NCBI RefSeq assembly: GCF_016801865.2
Contig: NC_068938.1
Coordinates: 34,021,759-34,085,758 of the forward strand
From: Culex pipiens pallens
Lineage: Eukaryota; Arthropoda; Insecta; Diptera; Culicidae
Length of the DNA stretch: 64,000 bases
Reading direction: 5' to 3'
Below, in pieces: positions 31,046 to 42,459 of the stretch (position 1 is its first letter; each line of letters opens with the position of its first letter). The position numbers and the translations under genes are program-made. Below the pieces are notes generated by a model. It was not told the DNA's origin. It saw only the letters and a list, made by a program, of their open reading frames with translations, and made no database searches.

Positions 31046-31608
31046 CGGTGGTCAGTTGCGATTTGCGAAAATTCCTACAATTCTGGGTGGAACATCATTG
31101 TTTAGAAAAGGGCCCATTGAGAGCTTCTGTGATGAGCGAGCAATTTGTGCTGAAAATGGGAGGCCGCTTTAGGTTCTGATTTATTGACCGACAGCTCACA
31201 GAAGCATCCGACTGCCCTATGAAACAATCAGCTATCTCCACCACCCCCGCAAAGCTGATTGCCGGTTTGGTAATGGGTTGCACAATTCCGTGATTTGTGT
31301 CGATTACCGGGCGTTGCTTTTGAAGCTGCTCTGAGGTTATGGATTATGCATTGTTGTATGAGCAGAGATTAGTGCAATTTGAAAATAATATTGTACGCAC
31401 GAGTCGAGTGCATGCTCATAAATTCTCGGGACTTTGTTGTGATATCAAATGCACTTGCAGTCTATCATTGGCACTGAAAGAGGAATGTTCTGAATCGACA
31501 TGAAGTCACGACTAATCTTGAGATGTTCTTGGCGTTAGTTACCAAAAGAATAGACAATTTCACAACGATTAACTTTATTTCACAATTTTCACATTTTTTA
31601 CTTCAAAC
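31046..31608. other. Intergenic DNA
   Basis: Between two minus-strand genes; contains the polyadenylation signal AATAAA of the next gene at 31579-31574 on the minus strand. No other feature. Confidence 0.5.
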
Positions 31609-32148
31609 TCAGTTCAACCGATTACCGTCAACGTCGTAGATCGGCTGGTGAGGCATCGGGACGTACAACAGCGGGTTGACGGTGGTACGCGGTACCGGTT
31701 GGATGTTGAGCGCCTTCATGACGGTGCGCAGATTTTGCTTCAACTCCTCCGAACTGCGGCCCCGGCTATTGCTCGAGGACGAGGCCCACTTGGCGTCCTC
31801 CTGGAAGAGCTGGTGGACAAAAGACACACTCCGGTCATTGAAATGACGAAAAATAATTCTCGTACAGCAAGACGAGGCCAAGGTCTTCAAGAACTCAGAG
31901 CTCAGTTACAGCTGCTACTCACTTGAACTAGCTCCTGGCGGCTGTACTGCACCGAGTCATCTTCAGCTGGCCGGGCCGGGGCAGAATCTTAAACGGAACA
32001 TCCAGAACGGGGCAATTTTTTTTTTCGTTACGCTTGCAAACTATGAACATTGTAGAAGCTGGCACGGTTCGCGGGACTTACCAGTTTGAACGACTAGAAG
32101 TACTGCAAACAGCGCTAGCAGAACAAGGGCTCTCGAAATAATTTCCAT
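31609..32148 (-). CDS. Small secreted protein, 110 residues, three exons
   Basis: Exons 32082-32148, 31923-31987 and 31609-31809. The introns are 94 bp (phase 1, donor GTAAGT) and 113 bp (phase 0, donor GTGAGT). Signal peptide residues 1 to about 22 (long Leu/Val run). The mature part begins Asp-Ser-Ala-Pro and has an acidic stretch, then a Ser-rich patch (residues 53-59) and a Pro-rich tail with Val-Pro-Met-Pro. No cysteines, so no disulfide framework. Family not recognised. Exon design (signal exon ending phase 1, middle exon ending at a Gln codon in phase 0, last exon) matches the two units at 34985-36020. AATAAA lies 30 bp beyond the stop. Confidence 0.85.
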
Positions 32149-33242
32149 TTTAATTACGGGAGAAACACTGGAAACTCCAAAACTCTATTAACGACGACGA
32201 CCTGCTCGGGGGATGCTGCAGAAGCTTAATGATGGGCCACTCGGAGGCACACTGGCAATTTGAATGCTTCCATAATCGACGGCGGTTGGGTCTCGTTCCG
32301 CTTGAGTTGAGTTTGCTTCCAAAGTAGTGATAACCAGCCAGAGAAGAGCTGTTTTTGTCAGAATTTGCCAGGGGAAGCTTCGAGCGTCACTTGAACTCGA
32401 TCATAAGTGGGTCATCAGTAAATTGGGTGGTTTTTGTGTGTGCAATTATACACTCACACTAACCACGCACACACCCATTTTGCGCGTTTGAAATTTGAAT
32501 TTATTATCAGCTCCGAATGTCCTTGGCAGAAGAACATGGAACAATCGAGATTGCTGGTATGGTTGTTTTGGCAATGTGATTTTTATTTCTATTTCGCCCA
32601 AATGTTGGTCAAAAACGTTTTTGTTACTTTGAACTTGGTATCGGAAACAATTTTTTATTCAATCACTAAAATGTTGTTTTTAAAAGGATATTTAACTATT
32701 TTTTTACTATCAAATAGTTCATGAATTCACTCAAAAATGATACAGAACAAGTTCCCAGGTGAATGTTTACCTCAATGAGAATAATAAATAGAACTGGGCA
32801 AAAATAACATTTTTATTCAAATATAAAAAAAAATCTATTCTAAAGAAGTGGCTTTAGATGAAAGAGGATTAGATTATCTTTTACATAATACATAATACAT
32901 CAATTGTTGTATTGAAACATCACTAATGACTTATGAGCAATTTATCCAATAAAAAATAACAAATTTATTGGAAATTTATTCTTTGTGTTTATTTGTGTAT
33001 GATCAGTTCTTATTGGAAAGTAAGAATTAGTAAATTTGTTGGAATTTTTCAGCATTTATCTGTATTTTTTTTTATTTGTATGATTTTTGTTTTGAGTACT
33101 TCTTCTTTGACCAAAGAAGACATTTTGCATATTAAAATCGTCCATACAAGTCTTCAATTTTAGAAATTTTTGCAAATTTTTAGAAAATTTTAGCTGATTT
33201 TAGCAGTTGTCCATGCCTTACAAAAAGACTGTTAAAATCAGG
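32149..33242. other. Upstream flank and AT-rich DNA
   Basis: Non-coding; the first 300 bp may hold regulatory DNA of the secreted-protein gene (a weak TTAATAG box lies about 45 bp above its ATG). No other feature seen. Confidence 0.4.
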
Positions 33243-33412
33243 GCTGTGGAGTCGAGTATTTTGGGGGACCTGGAGTCGAAGTCGGAATCGGAGTTGGCAA
33301 AATTCGAATAGCAGGCCAGCAGGAGTCGGCCGAATTTGAAAAGCTGGAGTCGGAGTTGGAGTCTAAAATGTCTGATACCCTGGAGTCGGAGTCGGAGTCA
33401 TCTGAAATTTAA
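33243..33412. repeat. Degenerate GGAGTCG repeat
   Basis: Words GGAGTCG/GGAGTCGGAGTCG recur about ten times with interruptions. Confidence 0.7.
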
Positions 33413-33579
33413 CACATGTTATGAACTTTACTCTTCCTGAATTTTTATGATTCAGTTTGATTGACAAATCTTCCTTTAAGTACCGAAAATTGTAAGCTAA
33501 TTATTTTTTTCATATCATGTGCAGTGCTTTGATTTTTTTCCCATTTAATTTACTTTTTTGGTTAAGAGTTTTTTCAGAT

Positions 33580-34568
33580 GACTTGTAGGAAATTGTACGG
33601 GTTTTCACTGAGATTATTTGATATTTAAGTTTAAAAGTTAAATTTTAAGGTGACGTCACGATTTTTTTTGTTCAAAGGTTTTGAGGAAATAGCCTAAAAT
33701 GTTACAAAAAGACTCACGAAAAATGCAGAATGGAGCAACTCACCAAAAAAATACAAAAATCATTTACTGAAACTGTTTTTTTGAAAAGTGCTCTAAAAGT
33801 CATAATTTTCAAAAACCGATAGTGTGAATCGATTTCCCAGACAATTTTGCATGAAAGTCTCCATATTGACCATTGTCATATGTCCAATCCTTGAAAAGAT
33901 AAAGCGGGTTTAAAAATAAAAAAAATGTTGAAAAAAATAGGTTTTTTGATGGTTTTTGGCAATTTCTATGTGACAGACTTGATTTTTAAGTGTCGAAAAT
34001 ATTTTTACCGGAAAGCTTGTCCAATTTCCCATAAGTTTGTCTTTGACTAGATAGTAAAAAAAATTTGACGTTTAAACCACTTTTCAAAAAAAAGTTTCAG
34101 TAAATGATTTTTGTATTTTTGTAGGAGAGACATACCATCCTACATTTTTCGTGAGACTTTTTGTAACATCTAAGGCTATTTCCTCAAAAATTTTGAACGA
34201 AAAAAAAAATCGTGACGGCATCGTACAATTTAAGTTTTAATCTTAAATATCAAAAAATCTCATAGAGGTGGCGTTTTTTTTCAGTGTATTTGTCAGAAAG
34301 CCCGTACAATTTCCTACAAGTTTGTCTTTGATCACTTCTTGATACGATGCAACGGCTTCGAGATACAGTAATTTTTAAACTACAAAATACAAAAATATTT
34401 AAATAAATTACGCCCTTCACAAATGTTATTTTCGACAACAATCGGATCCATATACACAAAAATGGCTTAAATAGGCCTAGGATAACATGTCTACAAAGTT
34501 TTATTGAAATCGGAGAGGTTCGGGTACAAAAGTACTAGAAAAAATCTTTATTTGAGCTGGAATTGCTC
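33580..34568. mobile_element. Palindromic element, truncated copy E2
   Basis: Left part matches 12085 onward of copy E1 (ACTTGTAGGAAATTG) and the right end is the same GGAATTGCTC terminus. The outer left arm is missing. Confidence 0.65.
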
Positions 34569-34721
34569 CATATGAATCTGATGAAACCTGTTCTTTTAGG
34601 GAAACTTTTAGTAGCCAAATTAAAAAAAAATACAATGTTGTTTTCAAAACGAATTGAACATTTAATTCATAGGAAACAGTCATCACCCCGAAATCCAAAC
34701 CAAAGTCATTATGCCGATAAG

Positions 34722-34727
34722 AATTTA
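34722..34727 (-). terminator. Polyadenylation signal
   Basis: AATAAA on the minus strand downstream of the 34985-35410 exon pair. Confidence 0.45.
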
Positions 34728-34984
34728 TTCACTGAACTTACAATAATCTCACCGTAGGATGACACCTTATCGCGCGCCGCGTAACTGCGCGTAATCCGCA
34801 CGTGTCCGCGCATAACCATAATATTATTGTGACCTCTCAAAATCGTACGTTTCGTTGATGAATCATGAAGCATGAGTGCAGTTGTGTATGTTATAATGAT
34901 TAAAATAATATTAAAGAAAATCACATTCCGCCCGTGCCGGCAGAGTTGGCAGTTGAGAAGAACTTCTTGCGTTTTCAACCTCGC

Positions 34985-35410
34985 TTACAGCGCATTACCG
35001 GCCTTGACCGGGGTCTTCACGGCCGGCACGATATCGTTCAGCAGCAGCTGCTCGGACGAGTTGGACTCGCTCGTGTTCGGGTCACTCTCGGAGCTGTGGT
35101 AGTTCGGGTCCAGACGCTTCAGGATGTGGTTGGTCTCCTCGCTGGACGCACTGCTCGACTCGGACGAGAAGCGCGCGTTGCGGTTCAGTTGCTGAAATGG
35201 GGTTGGGTTGAGTATTGGTTGTTTAGGTTTGTGTGTCTAGAACTTTGGTTACCTGGATAAGCGTGCCCCGGACACTGCGGGCGTTGGCCTTCTGGAAGGC
35301 TGCCGCCAAGTCACGGTTGATCTGGTCCAACGGGGTGTTGCCGATGCGGATGTAGACTGGCACGTAGCCGTCCTTCTTCGGCAGATCCTGGTATTTTGCC
35401 GGAGCGCTTT
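34985..35410 (-). CDS. Exons 2-3 of a small secreted-protein unit (paralog A)
   Basis: Exon 2 is 35253-35410 (acceptor TAATTCCAG, phase 1) and exon 3 is 34985-35191 (phase 0 junction). The 61-bp intron between them has donor GTAACC and acceptor CATTTCAG. Exon 2 encodes Ser-Ala-Pro, then Lys-Tyr-Gln, then Gly-Tyr-Val-Pro-Val-Tyr-Ile-Arg, and ends ..Leu-Ile-Gln. Exon 3 is Ser/Glu-rich with stop at 34985. Only about 225 bp separates it from paralog B's stop, and this gap contains no signal-peptide exon, so its first exon must lie beyond paralog B. Joined in phase to the exon at 58910-58964 it would give 139 residues. Family not recognised. Confidence 0.75.
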
Positions 35411-35521
35411 CTGGAATTACAGAATCAAATCAGTTTTAAAAGTGGTTCACGGAGGAGTTAAGTCAGTGGGGGGAAAACGTCAAGGAAACGCAGAGCAGCT
35501 AAGTTTTACGGCTCTGGTATG

Positions 35522-35527
35522 GCTTTA
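35522..35527 (-). terminator. Polyadenylation signal of paralog B
   Basis: AATAAA on the minus strand, about 110 bp past the paralog B stop codon. Confidence 0.5.
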
Positions 35528-35635
35528 TTGAAGTCTCTTTTGTTCGGTACAATGGGTGTTTTGAGTAACGAGTAAATGGGTGAACCGGCCAGGGTAACTG
35601 GTAGAGTTGTTCCGGCTGTTCGGGCACCCGAACTT

Positions 35636-36020
35636 TTAGACTTTGTTGGCCGATGAAGCCGCTGCGGCTGCCTCTGCAGCTGCTCGCGCCTTTTCCGCCG
35701 CGACGGCCAGGGCAATGCGGTGCTCGTCGGAGGCGGACAGCGCCGATACCGACAACGAGGTCGAGTTGCTCGAGGTGTTGTTTGGGGATTCGTCCCGCTG
35801 GAGAACCTGCAAATTTATTGGATTTAGTGTTGAGCAGTTATAGAGCGTTCAGGGGGGTAAGGAACCTGGGCAAGTTCGGCACGGCTGACGCGGTTCACCG
35901 GCTCGTGGAAGGCTGCGGCCAGCGCAGGGTTAATTCCAGACAGAGGCTCGTCACCGTATCGGATGTACACCGGGATGTAGCCGTCGCGGGGTTCCAGAAT
36001 CTGATATTTTGGGGCGGCAG
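35636..36020 (-). CDS. Exons 2-3 of a small secreted-protein unit (paralog B)
   Basis: Exon 2 is 35866-36020 (acceptor CAACTTTCAG, phase 1) and exon 3 is 35636-35806. The 59-bp phase-0 intron has a weak donor GTTCCT. Exon 2 encodes Ala-Pro-Lys-Tyr-Gln, then Gly-Tyr-Ile-Pro-Val-Tyr-Ile-Arg-Tyr-Gly, then Ala-Ala-Ala-Phe, clearly paralogous to exon 2 of unit A. Exon 3 is Ser/Asn- then Ala-rich, ending Ala-Asn-Lys-Val. Joined to the exon at 58910-58964 it gives 126 residues. No cysteines in the mature part. Confidence 0.75.
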
Positions 36021-36643
36021 CTGAAAGTTGGTCAGAAAAGGTTGGAAAGATAAGATTTATGGACTCCAAAGAGGTGTTGGAGTAGGGTAGAGGTGCTTAC
36101 GTCATGCTTCCGGGTGATCAAGAACACGGTGTGCGGTAGAACATGCAGAAGGTGGTGCTTGGATAGATACAGAAGTCTCACACTTGTGGAACACATGCTT
36201 CGGTGATTTTACAGAATAGTAGACATGCAGAAAGGTTTCGTGCAGCAACTGGTGATTTTGTTTGTGCATTATATGAATGTGCAGATAGTGATGTGATGTG
36301 AACATGCTATATACAGCAGCTATGATATGTTTTGTTTATGACGATGATTTCTGTGACGTTAAATGCTAGAACATGCAAGATGATATCATAAATAAATTAA
36401 AATCTAGGTGCAATTCATTTGGGACATTACAAATATCACGGTAATATGTAACTTGATTGACAACAATTGTCCATTATTACTTAAGAGCAATTCCATGTCA
36501 AATAGGGATTCGGTTGTACCCGACCCTCTCCGATTTCAATAACTTTGTAGACATGTTATCCTAGTCTTATATAAGCCATTTTTGTGTATATGGAGCCAGT
36601 TTCACTCGATAATGACATTTGAGAAGGGCGTAAGTGTTTAAAT

Positions 36644-36765
36644 CGGCTGCCGATCCCTCATGTGTGCTAAGGGGCCCGGGTTCGATTCCCGCCCATCTCC
36701 TCTGGGTGTTCTGTGTTTGTCCCGTTAGTTAGTAAATTCAGTCTGAAAAGACGGTGTGATGTCTA
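36644..36765 (+). mobile_element. Short tRNA-related insert in the left arm of E3
   Basis: Absent at the matching place in E1 (near 12000). It contains a box B-like GGTTCGATTCCCGCC and is flanked by TTAAAT on both sides (36638-36643 and 36766-36771). Probably a truncated SINE. Confidence 0.55.
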
Positions 36766-37585
36766 TTAAATATTTTTGTACTTCGTAATTTAAATATTGC
36801 TGTATCTCAAAGCCGTTGCGTCGTATCAACAAGTGGTCAAAGACAAACTTGTAGGAAATTTGACGGGTTTTCAAAAAAAAAAAAAAATACACTGAAAGAA
36901 AAAAACACTCCACTTTTATGAATTTTTTTGATTTTTAAGTTTAAAAGTTAAATTTGAAGGTGAGCGCACGATTTTTGCCTACGATATTTTGTGGAAATAT
37001 CCTAAGATGTTACAAAAAGACTCACGGAAAATGCAGGATGGAGCAACTCACCTGAAAAAATACAAAAAAATATTTACTGAAACTGTTTTTTTTTTCAAAA
37101 GTGCTCTAAACATCAAAGTTTTCAAAAACCGAACACGAGAGTCGATTCTCCAGACAATTTTACATAAAAGTCTCCATATTGACCATTGTCCTAAGTCCAA
37201 TCCTTGTGAAGTAACAGCGGTCTTAAAAATAAAAATGTAAAAAAAATCGTTTTTTTGATGGGTTTTAGCAATTTCTATATGACAGAATTGGCAGTGGCAG
37301 TGCGTGGCCTAATGGTTACGCTGTCCGCTTTGTAAGCGGATGATTCTGGGTTCGATTCCCATCTGCTCCAACCTTCCATCGGATGAGGAAGTAAAATGTC
37401 GGTCCCGGCCTTGGTTGTTAGGCCGTTAAGTCATTCCAGGTGTAAGAGTCGTCTTCATGCCATAAGTACAAACAACACACCAAACCAAGCCTACTCCGGT
37501 GGAATCGCTGGCGGCGGTTGGACTCGCAATCCAAAGGTCGTCAGTTCAAACACTGGGGTGGAAGGTTCCTTGAAGTAAAAAAGGT

Positions 37586-39104
37586 GCAGTGGTAATCCTA
37601 CAGGCATAACCATCATGACGAAAAACTTCGGACACAAAAGTAAATGAAATTTTTATAGTTTTTAATATTTGCGTATCTTTGCCACAAAATCAATCACGAA
37701 ATAGTTATTACGTAAGATCTATTTATTTTTGCTCAAAGATGGTCTCATGGTATTTTGACGTTTGATAACGTTTAAAACTTTCAAACGCTTCTTCAGCTAA
37801 TCGTAATGGCAAAATTTTCGGGCCAGTTGATATGAAATCATTGCATCAATTCTCTGTTAAACTTTCGGCATTGAACAATTTTCAAGTAATATTTTGCAAA
37901 CAATAAAATTTATTACAAAGAGTCATTCTGAACCATGTGTTAAAGACACAACACACAAACCCTAGAGTTTGATACCCATATTGCCCCAACTCTTATGGTT
38001 CCGCAAATGTCCCCTTATCGGAACATCCCCGGGGCCTCCGGCCACTCCAGGTGGTGGCCACTACTGCCAAAATGTAAAATTTCATGTCCAGTATCAAAAT
38101 CCCTAAAGTTTGATACCCATATTGCCCCAACTCTTATGGTTCCGCAAATGTCCCCTTATCGGAACATCCCCGGGGCCTCCGGCCACTCCAGGTGGTGGCC
38201 ACTACTGCCAAAATGTCAAATTTCATGTCCAGTATCAAAATCCCTAAAGTTTGATACCCATATTGCCCCAACTCTTATGGTTCCGCAAATGTCCCCTTAT
38301 CGGAACATCCCCGGGGCCTCCGGCCACTCCAGGTGGTGGCCACTACTGCCAAAATGTCAAATTTCATGTCCAGTATCAAAAACCCTTAAGTTTGATACCC
38401 ATATTGCCCCAACGCTTATGGTTCCGCAAATCTCCCCTTATCGGAACATCCCCGGGGCCTCCGGCCACTCCAGGTGGTGGGCACTACTGCCAAAATGTCA
38501 AATTTCATGTCCAGTATCAAAATCCCTAAAGTTTGATACCCATATTGCCCCAACTCTTATGGTTCCGCAAATGTCCCCTTATCGGAACATCCCCGGGGCC
38601 TCCGGCCACTCCAGGTGGTTGCCAGTCCCAATAATCAACTCCCACTCATGCCGGCTGGCATGTCTTGGCGTGTCCATGCCTCCAGGCCATCTGCTCCTGG
38701 GTCTCCAAGCCGTCTGCTACCGGGCCTCCAGGCCATCTGCTCCCGATGTTGACTCGTCGACGTGCAGCAACAGAATGAATTATCGGGACTGTTTGTTTGT
38801 TTGTTTTCTTGATTTAGGTCGGGGACGTATGCCCCGCCTTTTTGCACCCATTCTCCTATACCTCCTTATTCGCTTGTTGCCCGTCGACGATCCGAAAATT
38901 ATGAGGTAGAGTGGGGGTGATTTTAGATACATCAATCTCACGTCTCTCGATTGACTGATTGGGAAACGTTTGTTCAACCAACCAGCGTGCGCTAAGAAGA
39001 GGGGAAATTTGCCGAGAGGGGAGGTGAAACCAAAGCGTTTCATTTCGCTTCGCGAAATTTTGGATTGCTACCCTGTATAGAGCCCTAAGACGAAGTTCTT
39101 CGTC
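37586..39104. mobile_element. 1.5-kb insert within the SINE
   Basis: Defined by comparison with the uninterrupted SINE at 63190. AAAAAAGGT (37577-37585) and AAAAGAGGT (39105-39113) flank it, suggesting a 9-bp target duplication. It contains AT-rich DNA, the 141-bp minisatellite and a 23-bp triple repeat at about 38668-38740. No inverted repeats at the ends, so class unknown. Confidence 0.6.
37961..38623. repeat. 141-bp minisatellite, about 4.7 copies
   Basis: The word TCTTATGGTTCCGCAAATG starts at 37991, 38132, 38273, 38414 (one change) and 38555, exactly 141 bp apart. Units are nearly identical. Because 141 is divisible by 3, one frame stays open through the whole array. Confidence 0.95.
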
Positions 39105-39803
39105 AAAAGAGGTTTGGGTGCTCTCCCCATTCAAGCCTTCGGACTCCTAGGTTCGAGCAGAAACTTGCAATAGAGACCACAAAAGACCCGGGGGTCGTTA
39201 ATGTGGATGGTTTGATTTTTTTTATATGACAGAATTGATTTTTCAGTCTCGAAAATATTATTACCGGAAAGCTCGTCCAATTTTCCATAAGATTGGCTTT
39301 GACCACATTTCAATTGGGTGTATGGGCTTACAGATATAAGCTAATTACATTGCTCATAACTGCATTTTTCGTGAGTCTTTTTGTTACATCTAGGCTTTAT
39401 TACATCTATTTTCACAAAAATTTTGAACGAAAAAAAATCGTGGGCTCACCTTCAAATTTGACTTATAAACTTAAAAATCAAAAAATCTCATAAAAGTGGA
39501 TCGTTTTTTTTCTTTCAGTGTATTTTTTTCGGAAAGCCCGTCAAATTTCCTACAAGTTTGTCTTTGACCACTTTTTGATACGATGCAACGGCTTTGACAT
39601 ACAGAAATATTTAAATTACGAAATACAAAAATATTTAAAACATTTACGCCCTTCTCAAATGTCATTATTGAGTGAAACTGGCTCCATATACACAAAAATG
39701 GCTTATATAAGCGTAGGATAACATGTCTACAAAGTTTCATTGAAATCGGAGAGGGTCGAGGAAAAAGTACCTAAAAAAATCCTATTTTGAGCTGGAATTG
39801 CTC

Positions 39804-41829
39804 TAAAGTTGATTTTTCTTTCTTCTATTCTAAATTCAAACAAAAAATCGAAAATTTGGGTGTATGAATATTGTTGTACATGTTTTGATCATAATTTAGC
39901 AAATTTATCAGTGATATCATCATCAATCATGAGGAGTCGTAGTGCTGACCCTATAATGTGGTGTATAATACGAATTTTATGCTCAACACAAAAAAATCAC
40001 AAAAAAAAAACTTCAGATGAAGTCAATGCTCAAAAACATAAAAAAAAATAAGCAAATGATTAATTGCCTGCGCGGAAATGATGAATGATTTCAGCTTCTC
40101 TTCAAAAACCTATGGTGGTAGCCGGCTGAGCCATCGATCTCCGATTGGAAGCGACCCGATGACGTTCACCTTCTGGAGCTTCATGAATTCCGTACAATTT
40201 TATTACTTCATCATCTCGCATCTCGCGATAAAGTGGGCAAGAATTCCCGGTACTCTGGAGGCAGAAGGGCGCAGATGGTGGTGTCATCGTTGCGAATCAA
40301 CCCCGTCCGTCTGGTGGGCTGGATATTAATAGCTCGCGGAGAGCAATGGCTAACGGATCTCTCCGCTGGTCGGTCGGCTTGATGCAAAGCAGTTTGATTT
40401 TACTGTCTCATTAGCCGCGCTAAACGCTGCCCGATCGATAGATAGTGATTACTGCCATCTTTTATAACGTCATAATTAGCGAAAACGGTACTTGCAGCGC
40501 GCTGCTCGTTTGAGAGTTCAAGTTATGGTTGGATGGGATTTTTGTTTTATTACTGTCACGAGCTTCTGGAATGTGACTGAAAATTTCAAATTCCGGTCAA
40601 AAAGAGTCAAATTCAAAATACTTTCACTTTTTGCAAGCCTCGTTAATCCATTAGCTTCACCAGCAAAACAAACACTAGAAGCTAATCGCACCGGCACAGT
40701 TGATTAAATCTTCCCCGCGAAATGCATTCATCTGTGCTGCACACGAGGTTTCGTTTTCTGTTTGATTTTCCACCTGGCGTTGGTGGCGCCACCGCAGCTA
40801 TGAACCGATTGCCGGCCGGCCTGCACCAAATGTTTGCGCTCAGCTTGAGCAGTGTTTGCTGTTTATTTTGATTTTGTTTTCCAGATGATTAAATCCGCTA
40901 CCACGCCATTCGTTGATTAGCAGATGCGGAAATTTCTATAATTAATTTGAGTGCTGGAATATCCTCCCCCCCCCTCCCCCCCTCCCCTCTTCGCACTGGA
41001 AGTGATATCTGTACTTATTTTTAATTAATCATCATCATTTGCTCATCACTTCCTGCCACAGCTACGGACAAAGCCCAAATTTGGTAGCTTCTCAGTTTCT
41101 GGTTCCAGTAATCGCCATCTCTGGAGATCCGATCCATCCGATATAGCAACATTTCGATACTTTAATGTATCGTATTACTGTGGGCGCGCGAGTTGGTTCC
41201 CATACGGGCTAATCTAGCCGAGTCATTCAATCTTCCCATCCCGATACAAATTTACCGATAGTCCGGCGCGATTCCGTCAGCACAGAGGTAAACTTGGCAA
41301 AAAAAAGGCTACCGCCGGATCGCCGAGGAACTCATCGTGTAAAAAGAAAACGATTCGGCTAATAACAGGTGAGCAGTTCTCTGTAAATTAATTTATGGGT
41401 ATTTGGTTAAATTTATTTCAATTGGCAGCAGTTGATAAAAAATGTATGCAGAAAAAAAAAACAAACATTGGAGCAAGTTTGGTTAATTCTTTGTTCAGAG
41501 CAACTCCGCAACTCCCAACCCTGTCATTTTCTAATAATAACAGAATCGAAAAGTATGACTTTTCGATGCAGGTGCCGAAAGTTTTTCTATTCAGCACTCA
41601 AATGAGTGCTATATGAAGATTGTTTTGATTTTTGGCATGGCTGAAAATGACGGACGTTTGACGAAGTAAGGCGTTTTCTGTGATTACATTTTTAATGCCG
41701 AGATGAGCGGAGAAGGAATCTTGCAATACAGCAATTCTCTACGAAATGAACCTTTATGACATTTTTGTACAGAGGACTCTCTCGTTGTTGATCAAAGTTG
41801 AAAAATCAACGCAATTTGAAGGACTGATT
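39804..41829. other. Intergenic or intronic DNA, partly of balanced composition
   Basis: 40080-41330 is less AT-rich than its surroundings and not obviously repetitive, with a C-rich tract at about 40970-40988. No exon was recognised. Such islands could be regulatory DNA. Confidence 0.4.
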
Positions 41830-42156
41830 TTTTTTGATAGCTGATTATCAGAAGTTTCGATTTTCCGAAGTTTGATTATCCGAAGGTTTGGGACTTCGGA
41901 TAATCGAATCACGAACATTTTTTTTTATTTTCTTGTTTTTAACATAAAATTTGAGTTTTACGACCCTTTTATAGTCAAATTTGAGTTGTTGATTGCCTTT
42001 TAAAAAATAAAATGCATTTTTTCAATATTGCATCACCGCCATTTTAGCCGCCATCTTAGATTTAAAACGATTTTTTTTTCGTGATTCGATTATCTGAAGT
42101 TTTGATTATCCGAAGTGAAATTTTTCCGAGGCCTTCGGATAATCGAGTCTAGACTG
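41830..42156. mobile_element. Inverted-repeat element with TTCGGATAATCGA termini
   Basis: Right end CTTCGGATAATCGAGTCTAGACTG followed by TA. The left side has GATTATCAGAAG and GATTATCCGAAGG words. The middle carries the AAATTTGAGT...CCGCCATTTTAGCCGCCAT core also found at 15316-15577. Probably a Tc1/pogo-type non-autonomous copy; the left end is approximate. Confidence 0.5.
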
Positions 42157-42365
42157 TATTGATATCGAGAAGCCAAAGAGTCTACTGTATTTTAAATCAG
42201 ACTAAAACTTTTTGGGTGCTTTCCAATTTGCATAACCTGTTTGTCCATATTATTTTTTATACAAATTTGACAGCTGTTCATACACTGACTTCTTTTTTGC
42301 TTATTTTTAAAATCATTTTTGTCACTAAAAATAAATTTAATTAAAAAAAAAACATTTTTATGTTT

Positions 42366-42420
42366 TTGATATGGGGATACGGGGATATGGATATATATGG
42401 GGATATGGATATGGGGAAAT
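42366..42420. repeat. ATATGGGGAT simple repeat
   Basis: Irregular repeats of ATATGGGGATATGG. Confidence 0.8.
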
Positions 42421-42459
42421 AAAACGCCATCTTTTCAGACATTTTTTGAAAGTGCTTAA

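Larger units (their letters stand above)
37291..39232 (+). mobile_element. Dimeric tRNA-derived SINE, split by a 1.5-kb insert
   Basis: The 15-bp target duplication TATATGACAGAATTG occurs at 37276-37290 and 39233-39247. SINE sequence is 37291-37585 and 39105-39232, and matches the intact copy at 63190-63599. The first head has a threonine-type TGT anticodon loop and box B GGTTCGATTCC; a second tRNA-like unit follows at about 37496-37570. Confidence 0.8.
36485..39803. mobile_element. Palindromic element, copy E3, carrying nested insertions
   Basis: Ends GAGCAATTCC (36485) and GGAATTGCTC (39803), same family as E1. The left half (36485-37290) and right half (39248-39803) together make one element. 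Its middle is interrupted by the SINE at 37291-39232, and its left arm by the small tRNA-like insert at 36644-36765. Confidence 0.75.

Noticed and set aside
37995..38909. 304-codon open frame with repeated 47-residue units
   Set aside because: It comes from a 141-bp tandem repeat whose period is divisible by three. No signal peptide, domain or splice context, and the whole array sits inside a transposon-like insert.
40102..40329. Overlapping frames on both strands in a balanced-composition island
   Set aside because: No codon pattern, splice sites or family similarity.
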